DNA of 64,000 nucleotides, from positions 182,912,351-182,976,350 of the forward strand of contig NC_133156.1 of the NCBI RefSeq assembly GCF_040802235.1, written 5' to 3'. The translations under genes and the position numbers were made by a program. The first letter of the stretch is position 1. Each line of letters begins with the position of its first letter. The notes under the pieces were generated by a model. The model was not told the DNA's origin. It saw only the letters and a program-made list of their open reading frames with translations, and searched no databases. The stretch comes from Manis javanica (Eukaryota > Chordata > Mammalia > Pholidota > Manidae). Below are positions 1 to 10,499 of this stretch, piece after piece.

Positions 1-213
1 ACCATGTAAGAACTTATTCACTGTGTAAGAATTTGTTCACCATGTAAGAACTTGTTCATTATGCTTCAGAAGATTGGAGACTGACGAGAATTAGGCTGGG
101 GATGGATTAATGATTGTGCATTGAGCATTGAGTCCCGTATACAGAATTTTATTGTTGTTAACAACCATTTGATCAATAAATATGAGAGATGACCTCTCAA
201 AAAAAAAAAAAAG
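1..213 (+). mobile_element. 3' end of ERV-derived, poly(A)-tailed retroposon
   Basis: This is the terminal ~200 bp of the element seen in reverse orientation at 46594-46800 and 46978-47180. It carries two to three imperfect ~19-bp repeats built on ATGTAAGAACTTGTTCAC, the polyadenylation signal AATAAA at 175-180, and an A-tract at 199-212 starting about 18 nt after the signal. In the other copies this segment lies directly downstream of a polypurine tract, so it reads as LTR U3-R ending at the LTR poly(A) site. The A-tail and the lack of U5 point to L1-type retroposition of an RNA. The 5' part lies outside the window, so its target duplication cannot be checked. Confidence 0.75.
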
Positions 214-1740
214 AAATAAAAAGGCAAATGTCATAAAATTACTATTGTGAAAAAAGGTCCCAAGAGCCCCCTGAGATTGCACTTCGAGAAACACTCATCT
301 AGCAATGGTTTACTGACACAAAATATTTGGATACCCCTTTCTTCATGGCCACTGTCCCCACCATATTGCAAATAGGTAGCTTTGTTGGTCCCACAACAGG
401 TGAGAGGCTCTAGCCTCCAGGTTACCATTAGAGGTGATGGATAAGGCATGAGGCAGAAGATAAAGAGGGTACATAAAAGCCTGTGTATTAAATTGTGGGA
501 TACTCAGTACCTGTGCAGAAAAGAATTCACAGAGCAGGCCTGAAATTACTATCCTTTTTTTTTTTTTGTTATCATTAATTTATAATTACATGAAGAACAT
601 TATGTTTACTAGGCTCCACCCTTCACCAAGTCCCCCCCCACAAACCCCATTACAGTCACTGTCCATCAGCATAGTAAGATGCTGTAGAATCACTACTTGT
701 CTTCTCTGTGTTGTACAGCCCTCCCCATGCCCCCCCCAACATTATACATGCTAATCATAATGCCCCCTTTCTTTTCCCCCCGCCCTTATCACTCCCTTCC
801 CACCCATCCTCCCCAGTCCCTTTCCCTTTGGTAACTGTCAGTCCATTCTTGAGTTCTGTGAGTCTGCTGATGTTTTGTTCCTTCAGTTTTTCTTTGTTCT
901 TATACTTCACATATGAGTGAAATCATTTGATACTTGTCTCTCTCCGCCTGGTTTATTTCACTGAGCATAATACCCTCTAGCTCCATCCATGTTGTTGCAA
1001 ATGGTAGGATTTGTTTTCTTCTTATGGCTGAACAATATTCCATTGTGTATATGTACCACATCTTCTTTATCCATTCATCTACTGATGGACACTTAGATTG
1101 CTGCCATTTCTTGGCTATCGTGAATAGTACTGCGATAAACACAGTGGTGTATTATCTCTTTCTCAAAATAGGCTGCAGCATTCTTAGGGTAAATTCCTAG
1201 GAGTGGAATTCCTGGGTGAGATTACTATCCTTTGAAAAGCCTCCTTGGAACCTTAGCCCTTGGTTGGTATCTGAGAACTTTGATTTCAGGAAGGTTCCTC
1301 CAAGAATGCTTTAATGTGCCTAAACGTAGTGTGCACAGGTAATATGGTTCATGCCGAGCACCTGTTTTCCTTCTGGGAGTCTGGAGTTTTGGTACATGTT
1401 AGGCAGAGGGTGCCTATGGGAGCAGTCCCCAGCGAAACCTTGGTCACTGTATCTCTACTGAGCTCCATTAGTAGTAACACTTCACACAAGTCTCTATTCA
1501 ATGACGGAGGAATTAAACACATCCTGTGTGACTCCACTAGGACAGGACTCTTGGAAGCTTGTGCCTGGTTTCCTCTGTATACCTTCACTTTGTTCCAGGT
1601 ACCTTTTCCTTTTGATGATTTTGCTTTTATACCTTTCACTGTAATAAATCATAGCTGTGAGAATAACTAGACACTGAGTCCTATGAGTCCTCCTAGAGAA
1701 CCAGTGAATCAATAGGTGATCTTAGGGACTCTTGACATTC
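214..1740 (+). mobile_element. Old LTR-like repeat, split by a truncated L1
   Basis: The two halves (about 214-557 and 1217-1740) are continuous once the L1 at 558-1216 is removed. The right half ends in an AATAAA-containing segment (near 1643) followed by a direct 'cctatgagtcctcctagagaa' type stretch that I associate with mammalian LTR 3' ends. I cannot name the family from sequence alone. Its left boundary is uncertain, and 214-480 may be unrelated flank. No coding potential is seen. Confidence 0.35.
558..1216 (-). mobile_element. 5'-truncated L1 (3' end)
   Basis: The poly(T) at 555-567 is the A-tail of a minus-strand L1. It is followed by the L1 3'UTR and the last part of ORF2; a short open frame at 900-1142 (minus) encodes the ORF2 C-terminus (for example [16 protein letters not shown]). 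A 17-bp target duplication flanks it: TGAAATTACTATCCTTT at 541-557 and TGAGATTACTATCCTTT at 1217-1233 (16 of 17 identical). The sequence closely resembles the full-length L1 at 48.8-55.9 kb, so it is of the same young group. It splits an older LTR-like repeat. Confidence 0.9.
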
Positions 1741-1799
1741 CCTTTCAATGGCCCTGCTCCCCGAATGATGACACCTATGATTATATCTCATGCTGCAGA

Positions 1800-2690
1800 G
1801 GACTGGAGGCTTCTCCCTGAAGAAACTGAAAAGACAAATGAAGAGAAAAACAGACCAAGAAAGAGCAGAAACAATGAAAAAAACAAAAGGAAAGCCTAAA
1901 GATAAAACTACAATTAATTTCATTAAAAGGTAAGAAAATATATGGCATTCATAACATAAGAGTAGGATGCTATGAAAAGAAGCAATCCAAGAACAAGAAA
2001 AAGCTCTATAAAATTAAAAAATATGATCATCAAAATGAAATTCTGAATAGAGGGGCTAGAAGATAGAGTTGAAAAACTTGCCCAGAGAAGCTGGAAAAAA
2101 AAAAGAGAGAAAGAAATGGAAAACAGAAGAGGGAAGATAAGAAAATTAAAGGATCAAGCCAGGAAGCCCAAAATCCAGCTAAATAAAAGAGAGAACACAA
2201 TAAATGGAAAGGAAGAAATTATTAAAGTAAATTTTACCAGACTAGAGAAAAAAATGAGGCCTCAGGTTGAAAGGGCTCACCAAGTGCAAAGCACAGAGAA
2301 TGAAGAAAAAGAATTACATCAAGGTCACGTTATTATAAAATTTTAGGATACCAGAGAGAAGATTCTAAAAAGCCTTCAGAAAGGAAAAACAACCCAGAAA
2401 TAAAGAGATATGAGACTTAATGATATCTGATTAACAGCAATACTGACAGACACACTAAAATTAAATCTTAAAATTCTGGGAAAAAACCTAGACTTCCATA
2501 TTCAAACAACCATTCAACACCACAACACATTTTTGAGACATGCAAGGACTTGGCAAATTTATCATTTCTTAGAATGTAACTAGATGAAGTGCTGCAGCAA
2601 AATGATATGAGCAAACCACACCAGGATCTAGGTAACAGGATTCAAAACAGGAGAAAGGTGAAAGAAAGCCTCAGGACTACAGCTATGCAC
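1800..2690 (+). mobile_element. HAL1 / L1 ORF1-like remnant
   Basis: This A-rich, coiled-coil-coding stretch resembles HAL1 or old L1 ORF1. A residual frame at 2116-2346 encodes a Lys/Glu-rich peptide. The downstream stretch 2350-2640 matches the HAL1 pattern of 'aaaagccttcag..aaac', 'aaaattctgggaaaa', 'cacatttttgagacatgcaagg' with many changes. It is ancient and non-functional. The family call is from recalled consensus and was not computed. Confidence 0.55.
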
Positions 2691-2789
2691 CAAATGTAGA
2701 GTACTTTATCTTCTAGTCCTACTCAGAATTTCATTTGGATTATCATATTTTTAATTTCATAGAGCATTCTGTTTTGTCTTGCTTTAATT

Positions 2790-3546
2790 TGTGATTTTTA
2801 AAAAACCACATTATTTGCCATCTTAGTGATTTTTAAGCATACAGTTCAGTAGTATTAGGTGTATTTACATTATTGTGCAACAGAGCTCCAGTTTTTTATC
2901 TTGCAAATTGAAACTCTCTACCCATTAAACAACAACTCCCTGCTTCCCTCTCCTCACTGCAAGCCCCTGGAAATTACCATTCTACTTCCTGTTTCTTAAA
3001 TTTGACTACTTTTAGATACTTCATATAAGTGGAATCATACAAGATTTATCTTTCTGTGACTGGCTTATCTCACTTAATATAATGTCCTCAAGGTTCATCC
3101 ATGTTGTAGCATGTGACAGGATTTCCTTCCTTTTTAGAGCTGAATAATATTCCATTGTGTATATATGCCACATTTTGTTTATCTATTCCTCTGTCAATGG
3201 CCATTTGGGTTGCTTCTACCTCTTGGCTACTGTGAATAATGCTGTTATGAATATATGTGTGAAATATCTCTTCAATGTCCTGCTTTCAATTCTTTTGGAT
3301 GTATAAACAGAAGTCAAATTACTGGATTATATGGTAATTCTATTTTTAATTTTTTGAGGAATCACCATATTGTTTTTGATACAGCTGTACCAATTTACAT
3401 TCCCACCAACAGTACACAGTTCCAATTTCTCCACATTTTCTCCAACATTTGTTCTTTTCTGGTTTTTTTTTTTATAGTAGACATCCTAGTGAATGTGGGG
3501 TGACATGTCCTTGTGCATTTGATTTGCATTTCTCTAGTGATTAGCA
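2790..3546 (-). mobile_element. Old L1M, ORF2 3' end and 3'UTR
   Basis: The antisense L1 ORF2 C-terminal signature is clear at 3060-3546 ('ggttcatccatgttgtagca', 'gaataatattccattgtgta', 'cacattttctccaacatttg'), preceded by L1M-type 3'UTR at 2790-3060. It is far more diverged than the young L1s in the window. No coding capacity remains. Confidence 0.8.
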
Positions 3547-4320
3547 AAACCACCTGGTTTTGTAAGGTAGACCTGAAGGGTTTATTGGAGTGGCTCAGCT
3601 GTTGAATCCAGAATCAAGAGGAATGTGGCTGGAGTCAGAACCTCAGTTTGCATCACATGTTTCTTAGAGTCCTGTTGATATGTATGTGTTTGTATGATTC
3701 AAAGGGAATGAATTTGTTTGTAGTTTCTGTTGTTCAGATTAATCAGGGTGGCTGATGGAATGGCATGGTCTTGGGGAAAATCACTTAGAAGCCAACATGG
3801 TGTAGAAAGAAGGGGTCAGTTTCGTTGAGGAACAATTCTCCATAGGTCTCTCACATTTCTGGACATCTTGCAAGGTAGGGCACAAACTGCCTTTGTTCTG
3901 AAATATCTTTCTGGACTATCTGGATGTTTGTATAGTGAACAGACTTGGAAGGCTCTTGGAACAGATCTTGGAAGATATAATATTTCCTTTTGGAGCTTCA
4001 AAAGACAATCAAGCTTACAGGCATTATAAAAGTTTCAGTTTTCTAAGTTTATGGTTTCTCTCCTATCATTCACCTATGTATACAGATGTCACAGGCCCTC
4101 TTCATATTGTCCTAGGGGAAGTGAGGCTCAGGGAACTGGAATAAGTCGCTAATTGTTGGGCTAATATTCTTATTGCTATGAGTAGTAAATGGCCCTTTGT
4201 CATTGACCCTGGAATCTTGTCTTCTGCCAGCATTCATGAAACTGGCAGGAAATCTTATTACCTGGCAAATAGCATAAAATCTCACCATTCTTGAAAACCA
4301 TCATAGAGCATTTTTTCCTG
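3547..4320. other. Unclassified, no gene seen
   Basis: Moderately AT-rich sequence with no recognisable exon, RNA gene or repeat. Short open frames on both strands at 3816-4144 show no codon pattern or domain and are treated as chance. Confidence 0.3.
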
Positions 4321-4800
4321 AAAGATAGAGACTTGTCTTTTTTTATTACAACTAATACAATTTCCACAACTACATTTTTAAAAATTTCCTTAATGTTATG
4401 AAATATCCAGTGTCCAGATTTTCAATTGTCTCACAATATTCTAATTTAGTTTCAATTTATTTTAATTAGGATTCAAATAAGATCCATACATTGTGATTGC
4501 TTAGCATGTATTTTAAGATTCTTTTAATCTCTTATTTTCCTTCTAAAATATTTGTTGAGGAAATTAGGTTATGCTTTGGTAGAGGTTTCTCTAGTCTGAA
4601 TTTTGCTGGTTGTATCCCCATGGGATAGTTTAACAAGTCCCTCTGTCCTCTGGTTTTCTTGTAAATCAGTGGTTGTTTCTAGAAATCTGATCTGACTCTG
4701 GCTAAGATGTTTTGGCAAGAGTATTGCATGGGTGGTGGTATGTTCTCCTGTCAGAAGGGCCCAGCAACTGGCTGTCTTTCTTCTTGATGTTGGCTTTTGA
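4321..4800 (-). mobile_element. Probable old L1M fragment
   Basis: The order 'aagatccatacattgtgattgc', 'cttttaatctctta', 'ctgtcctctggttttcttgtaa', 'gcaagagtattgcatgggtggtg' follows an L1M segment I recall from mammalian genomes, read on the minus strand. It is strongly diverged and boundaries are approximate. Confidence 0.4.
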
Positions 4801-6529
4801 GGTTCAATGCCAGGATCCACTGGTTCACTAGGGCTGAAAAATGGTTCCTGCCTTTTAGCAGAGCATTGGTTCTTTTTTTTCAACAAAACCTTTTATTGAG
4901 GGTACTTTATATACTGGTAGAAAAACACCCCAGTGATACACTGTCAAGTGGAAAAAGCAAAGGAAGAAAGCAGCAAATATATTCAAAGAAGGGAAAGATG
5001 TAAATCTGTTTTGGCTTGAATATGTGTAAAATATCTCTGGAAGGACAAGCAATAAATTAGTAATAATCACTACCCAGGGTGGATAATTGGAGGAACAGGA
5101 ATTGGAGAGGAGGTAAAAGGGAAAGAGAGAGACTTTTCATTATATATATATATATTTTTTTACTTTTTGATCTCCACCCCATGAAAGCATTCTACTCAAA
5201 AACATTACTTTTAAACTTTAATTCATATCTCTGTCTGTTGGTACAAAACTGCAATCATATCACATCTATTGAACTTGCACACTTACATGCCAACTTGAGA
5301 AGTGCCAGTCTTTTAATTCTCACAACAATAACTCTATGAACCTGTATTAAGATTATAAAGACAAATAAAGTGTAACAGGATAAGCCTTGTGAATAAGCAG
5401 ACACTTGAAAACTCCCCATTCATCTCTAGGGATATAGTGATTATCTCAAAGACAGAATGGTCTCAATACCTAAATATGTGAACATAACCTTTCCTTTTTT
5501 CCTTCTTTCAATCTAGCTCAAGGGTTTTCAAACTTTACTATACAGAAATTCTCTCAAAGTGGCAAGCCTGAATATTAGATCAGGTATAATCTTTACTACA
5601 TTTAGAATATTTTTATACTTCTTTTAACCAAAATGGGAAAATATTCATACTTGCTAAGGACTTATTCTTTTTTTACCTTGATATTATATTATGATCATCT
5701 TTTGATTTTGTCTTCTACATAATCTGTAATGGCTGTATAAGTTTACATTATACTAATATATGACTATAGTAGGAGATGAATTATTACATTACATATATTC
5801 TATGATTTAAATTATTTTACCATTTCCCTATTTAGAGAGAGACATTGAGTATTTTCAGTTTTGCCATCATAAACAACATTGCAACAAACATCCAGTAACT
5901 AGCCCTGTGAACATATCCATTATTATTCCTTCAGAATAAATTCCTAGAAGTAGAATCGTGGAGTGAAAATGTATCAAAAAATTCAAGCTTTTTAATAAGT
6001 ATGGGGAAAATGGCCTCCAAAAACCTAATTAATGGTTAATGGGAAAGTAAATATAAGGTATTTAAGGGAAATGACAGAGGATGATATACTGACATCATCT
6101 GTTATTCTTCAGGTATTTCAGGAAATCCCAAGTCTCAAACTGAAACATTTTATCCATGTAACATGTCAAAAAGTCAAAAAAGAGAGTGATGAACCCTGAT
6201 ATCAAAATCACAACTCTTAAATGAATGCTGCAAGGAAAATGAAGCTACAGGAAAAAATGGGAAATAGAACTCTTTTAGCAATGACTCATCACTAAATGAT
6301 GACAGACTCAAGTTCTCAAAGCCTTCCTATGTAATGCCATTTAAAAAATCAAAATATTTAACATTAGTAGTTATAATATTCAAAATTATTAAAGCATTTT
6401 ATCACCACATTCCCTTTGAAGGAGAAAGTGCCATAATAGTCTCTGCTGGTGCTGACATTTCAATAGAGAAAAATAATATTTTTAATGCAACCTATAAGCC
6501 CCCCACTCCCCGAAATTGCATATTCAACA
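4801..6529. repeat. AT-rich stretch with old L1M pieces and a (TA)n tract
   Basis: A (TA)n tract lies at 5141-5155. About 5690-6010 resembles antisense L1M ORF2 end ('tcagaataaattcctagaagtagaat' followed by a 'gcctccaaaaa' region). The remainder (4800-5690 and 6010-6529) has no recognisable gene; small open frames there lack any family resemblance. Confidence 0.4.
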
Positions 6530-6882
6530 CTACAAACACCATTCCAAATTTGGAATCCCCTAGGTATATAGTTGTGGGTGAAGGCAGGCCTAAGTAAATT
6601 GGGAGAAAAAAAATCTTTCAAAATTGAGGACTCAAAACACTATGAATGATTTTTCTTTTATTTTTCTGTATTGTGCAAATTTTCCCTAATAAAAGTGTAT
6701 TACCATAAAATAAGAAAGTTCAAGACTTATAATTTGGGAAACAAAAGTTTCAGTGTTGCATTCAAATGATTACTCTGACATCAAAAACTATTTTTTGGAT
6801 GAGATACAGCATACTATACAATTCTAGAAATCATGATGAACACAATGTAATTTTTTTAAAAAAGAACAATCCAGCAAATTCT
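6530..6882 (+). repeat. Direct repeat, left copy
   Basis: This copy shares an extended alignment with 7945-8283 in the same orientation, including TAGTTGTGGGTGAA, GACTCAAAACACTATG, CTTTTATTTTTCTG, GGAAACAAAAGT and TTTTTGGATGAGATACA in matching order. Identity by eye is around 80%. The repeat may itself be an old L1-type 3' end. The two copies bracket a segment of about 1.06 kb. Confidence 0.75.
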
Positions 6883-7944
6883 TTAAACCATTCTTCTCGG
6901 AGAGATCAGTACTAAACAAGTTTCCCTTGTCACCACGAGACGTCCCCAGAGGCAAAATTAAAGAATTACTACATTTTGTAACTCCCTCCCCTCAACTCCC
7001 TAAAATACAGTTAAAACTCAAGCAAGAAGTCATTAAGAACCCTGACATCTAGGGACAGCAAAACACTACCCAAGTCCTTTAACCATATGCAAAAAAAAGA
7101 TTTACAGAAAAGATAAATTAAGGGTGCTTTTTGATTTCCAAGACAATTTACAGCAGCATTCACAATTTAAAAGGGTGCATTTAAAGTACTTGCACTTTAC
7201 TTAATTACAATAAAATAGAGCAGCATTTCTAATTTCCAACCCCTTAATAAAGCAATAATTACAGTGTTCTACAAACTCCAATATGTCCTCATTTTTAAAA
7301 ATCTATAAATTGATCCGCAGAAGGCAGCAGGCTAAATTCAGCACCTTATTCTCAACCCAGCAATTCCATTTCCTAGTCCTTATGGGAAAAGAGATGAAAA
7401 CTGCTCTTTGACTCAAACGATCCTCCCAGACTTGGGAAAGGGCAAAGCAGGCTGAAAAAATGTCACCAGAACTTGGCCCAAGAAACCAGAGCCAAGAAGC
7501 ATGACAGAACACTGGACGTCCCGATCTACACAATGTCTGTCATTCTCTCTACTCCCGGCTCGCATCAGCTCGCAAACATTGGGAGAGGGCCATGCAGTAC
7601 TGCTATTGGGTTGTCACAGCAATTACTCTAAGGGTCCGCAGCGAGAGGACCTGAGGCCAACACAGGCCACCAGGGTGGAATGAGCTGATGCTGCTACAAA
7701 GTGTCCTCAGGCTGGGACGTGAGCAGTGTTCTAACAGGTATGCAGCTCGCCTTTTGGGGACTCTTGGAACAATACAAAGAGCTGCAATGAATAGCTGGGC
7801 CGGGTGGGCGTCCTCCTGCGCTCCCAGGCAGGCGCCACGGTCTCTCCAGAGCTGGGACCGCTGGCGAGCCCGCAGACGGATCAGGGCTCCCGGGTGTGGC
7901 GGATTTTCCCCTTCAGTCAAGGGGCATGGGGGCGGGGCCGCACG
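6883..7944. other. Segment between direct repeats, GC rising to the right
   Basis: The left half (6883-7480) is AT-rich and the right half (7480-7944) becomes CpG-richer toward the promoter island. A minus-strand frame at 7603-7920 and plus-strand frames at 7688-7996 encode Arg/Pro/Ser-rich peptides with no recognisable domain; in rising GC these are expected by chance. The minus-strand reading of 7080-7300 looks 3'UTR-like (T-rich, several AATAAA-like hexamers), but nothing identifies a transcript. Confidence 0.3.
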
Positions 7945-8283
7945 CTCTATTTACATCAATCCAAAATCTGGAACCTGTGTGTGTAGTTGTGGGTGAAAGC
8001 AAACCTAAGCAAACCAAGGGGGAAAAAAATCCCTTAAACTAAGACTCAAAAAGAAAAAAAATTGACTCAAAACACTATGCATGGTTTCTTTTATTTTTCT
8101 GCACTTTGAGAAATTCCTTTCATTAAAAAATCTATTACTCTATAATAACGCTCAAAACTTATTATTTAGGAAACAAAAGTATCAATTTGCATTCAAATGA
8201 CTACCTTGAGATCAAAAACCATTTTTGGATGAGATACAACATATTACACAATTCTACAATGTGATTTTTTTTTAAAGAGCAAC
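7945..8283 (+). repeat. Direct repeat, right copy
   Basis: Second copy of the repeat at 6530-6882, with several small indels relative to it. It ends abruptly at the edge of the CpG island near 8290, so the island's left border coincides with a duplication end. Confidence 0.75.
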
Positions 8284-8743
8284 CTTTGAAAAGCGCTCGA
8301 ACTCGCCGGAGCTATTTCACTGACTTAAAAACGAACACCATGCTATGTGAAAACTCCTCATCACCGCCGCCGCGTGCCGCGCAGTGTAAATGACCGTTTC
8401 CTTATCGTGGGTCTCCCCAGACCCGCTGGCCCAGCGCCGCGACCAGTGCGCCTCTCCAGACCCGAAGGCAGAGTTGCTTGGGACAAGCGCCCTTGAGTCG
8501 TTCCAAGGCTATTCACTAACCGGCTGGCGCCTCCGCACGCGCAGCTTGCTTAAGCCCGAAGACCGGCCTCCTGGGGAGTGTCAATCACCGCGGGGGCAAG
8601 GGGAGCGGAATCTGAACCTGAACCGCGCGACGAGAGAATGCCTTGACACGGACCTCGCCCCTGCCGGCCTATCCCCCACCCACTGTCAGCGGCCTTGAGT
8701 ACTGGAGAGGGCAGGCAGCCCAGGGGGCAAAGGAAGCTCTCAC

Positions 8744-8945
8744 CGCTTCAGAGGGTCCGAAGCCCCCCGCGCTGCGGTAGTCGCTGAGACGAAGCTCGGC
8801 GACGCGATCCTGGCTGCCGCCTGGGGTGTAGCCCGGGCAGGAACGCTGTCCCCTGGCATCGCCCGCAGCCCGCGCAACACCAGCGCAGCTCTTGCTTCTC
8901 CGCGTTCGCCGCCCCTCCGGCCGCAGGGAGTGAAGCACAGTGCGT
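8744..8945 (-). other. Candidate first exon (minus strand)
   Basis: Read leftward, the sequence ends at the donor GCG|GTGAGAG (exon end 8744). A frame starting at an ATG near 8862 would encode about 39 residues (MPGDSVPARATPQAAARI...) up to the donor. Three overlapping frames are open here, as CpG-rich DNA often allows, so coding status is undecided. The peptide is not recognised. Confidence 0.25.
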
Positions 8946-9009
8946 GGGGCCCGCCCACTCCCGAGACGGCCAATGGGCGCGGAGCGCGGGAATCCGGGGG
9001 CGGGGCGGG

Positions 9010-9052
9010 AGCGGCCCTGCCGCCCAGCAAAGCGTGGAACCGTGTGCAGCAG
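9010..9052 (+). other. Candidate non-coding first exon (plus strand)
   Basis: GC boxes at 8996-9009 lie just upstream, and the exon would end at the strong donor CAG|GTGAGT (exon end 9052). The transcription start is a guess and lies somewhere after the CCAAT/GC boxes. No good start codon is present, so this would be 5'UTR. No downstream partner exon is identified. Confidence 0.35.
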
Positions 9053-9110
9053 GTGAGTGCGAAGTGGGTAGGGGAAGCATGTTCCGCAAATGAAAGATTC
9101 GTGAGAGTCT

Positions 9111-9480
9111 GAGACGGTTGGGATACTTCTCATTTTTCGGAGTCGCTCTCCCTTTTTGGACAAGAATTTCTTCATCTGCTATTTAGAGAACACCTATTTC
9201 ACGCCTGTCACAGTGTTTGGGGACACATGGGAATGAGCAACAGCCTCTACTTTCAAGAATCTCCCGATGGGTCGGGTGGAGAAGAAGATGAGAAAATAGG
9301 TAACTAGGGGAGCCCACATAAAGCACATTCCAATATCAAAAGTCATGCTTTGCGATGGGAGGGAGGTGGGGTGTGTGGTGTGGGGGTAAGAGCTAAAAGG
9401 CCAAGCAAGAACTAAAAGGCTTGTTATGCTGGGATTCTGGTGACTGTGATTCACAGTGGGCAACAATCCACACATCTTTT
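9111..9480. other. Flank of CpG island, nothing recognised
   Basis: Unique-looking sequence, presumably the start of an intron if the plus-strand donor at 9052 is used. A purine-rich GGGAGGTGGGGTGTG stretch near 9358-9382 is the only notable composition. Confidence 0.3.
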
Positions 9481-10440
9481 TTTTTCCCTTAAAGGTTTCC
9501 AGACAATATGTGTGACATAGTTAAAAATTTCAGTAGCATCAAAAATACATGATATGCAATGAAAACAAAGTTGCTGTCATCCACTGCCCTATTTTCTTTT
9601 AGGCTACCACTGTTAACTAATTTCTTACATATCTTTCGAACATTCTGTATATTATATTTGTGTATATATATGTATATACATGTATAAAATACATATAAAA
9701 ATATGTATGTATATACTCTTCCCCTAATCTCCCCCTTCTCTCTCTCAGTCACACACAAACACACACACACACACAGTACTCTACAGTTTTGCTACCTTAC
9801 TTTTCTTCATTTACCACTATATTTTGGACAACTTTCATTATTTTTAATGATTTAGTATTCCACCATATTGTTTTGGGCTTTTTCCTATTATTTTGTTATT
9901 ACAAACAATGCTGCAGACAGTATCTATATTCTTTTTTATAGCCACTTGGAATGTGAGCAAATGTATATCCAAACTAAATACTTAGATGATGAATGCTGTA
10001 TCCTAAGGTAAGGACATTAAAAATTCTGATAAATGTTGCCAAATTGCTCTCCATATAGTCTGTTTCAGTTTATGCTCCCATAGTAATTTATTGGGGTGCC
10101 TGTTTCACCACTGTATATCTCTATACATTATCTTATCAAACATAGTATTTTGAAATTTCCTTTCTCTGAACTGTTCATATTCTTTGCCCATTTTACTATT
10201 CAATTGCCACTCTTTTTTTCTTCTTAATTGTTGGAGATCATATGTATATATAAATGAAATTAGTTCATTGTGAATAAATTGTTTATCTTTTACCCACCTT
10301 GTCTTTTGACTTTGTTTATTGTATTTTTAAAATGAATTTGTCTTTATTTTCATATAGTCACATTAATTGATTTTTATTTGTTTCTAGGGTTTTTTTAAAT
10401 CTTAGGCTGTCACTACCCCCCCAAACTTAGATTCCCCTGT
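9480..10440 (-). mobile_element. Old L1M, antisense ORF2 end/3'UTR
   Basis: The ancient L1 landmarks appear in order on the minus strand: a region around 9800-9910 with 'tattccaccatattgttt' and 'acaaacaatgctgca', then 'gttgccaaattgctctccat' near 10035 and 'tcatattctttgcccatttt' near 10167. It contains (AT/GTATAT)n at 9660-9715 and a (CA)n tract at 9751-9775. It is heavily mutated. Confidence 0.65.
9751..9775. repeat. (CA)n microsatellite
   Basis: Interrupted CA-dinucleotide run inside the L1M fragment. Confidence 0.9.
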
Positions 10441-10499
10441 GTTTGCTTCTAGTATGTTTGATATCTATATGATTAATCCCATGATGCATATAATCTACA

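Larger units (their letters stand above)
8290..9110. promoter_or_regulatory. CpG-island promoter, probably bidirectional
   Basis: Dense CpGs begin abruptly near 8290 and fade after about 9110. A CCAAT box at 8970-8974 is followed by Sp1-type GC boxes at 8996-9009. A consensus splice donor (CAG|GTGAGT) at 9052/9053 reads rightward, and another (GCG|GTGAGA) at 8744/8743 reads leftward, the arrangement expected of a divergent promoter. No TATA box is seen. CpG-island promoters of this kind usually drive broadly expressed genes, but the gene pair cannot be named because no coding exon is recognised. Confidence 0.7.

Noticed and set aside
7603..7920. A 105-codon minus-strand frame considered as a last coding exon with 3'UTR
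   Set aside because: The peptide is unrecognised and no acceptor clearly precedes it. Plus-strand frames over the same region are equally open.
8669..9175. A 168-codon minus-strand frame across the CpG island
   Set aside because: Three overlapping frames are open in this GC-rich DNA. The frame runs through promoter boxes and beyond the splice donor, and no domain is recognised.
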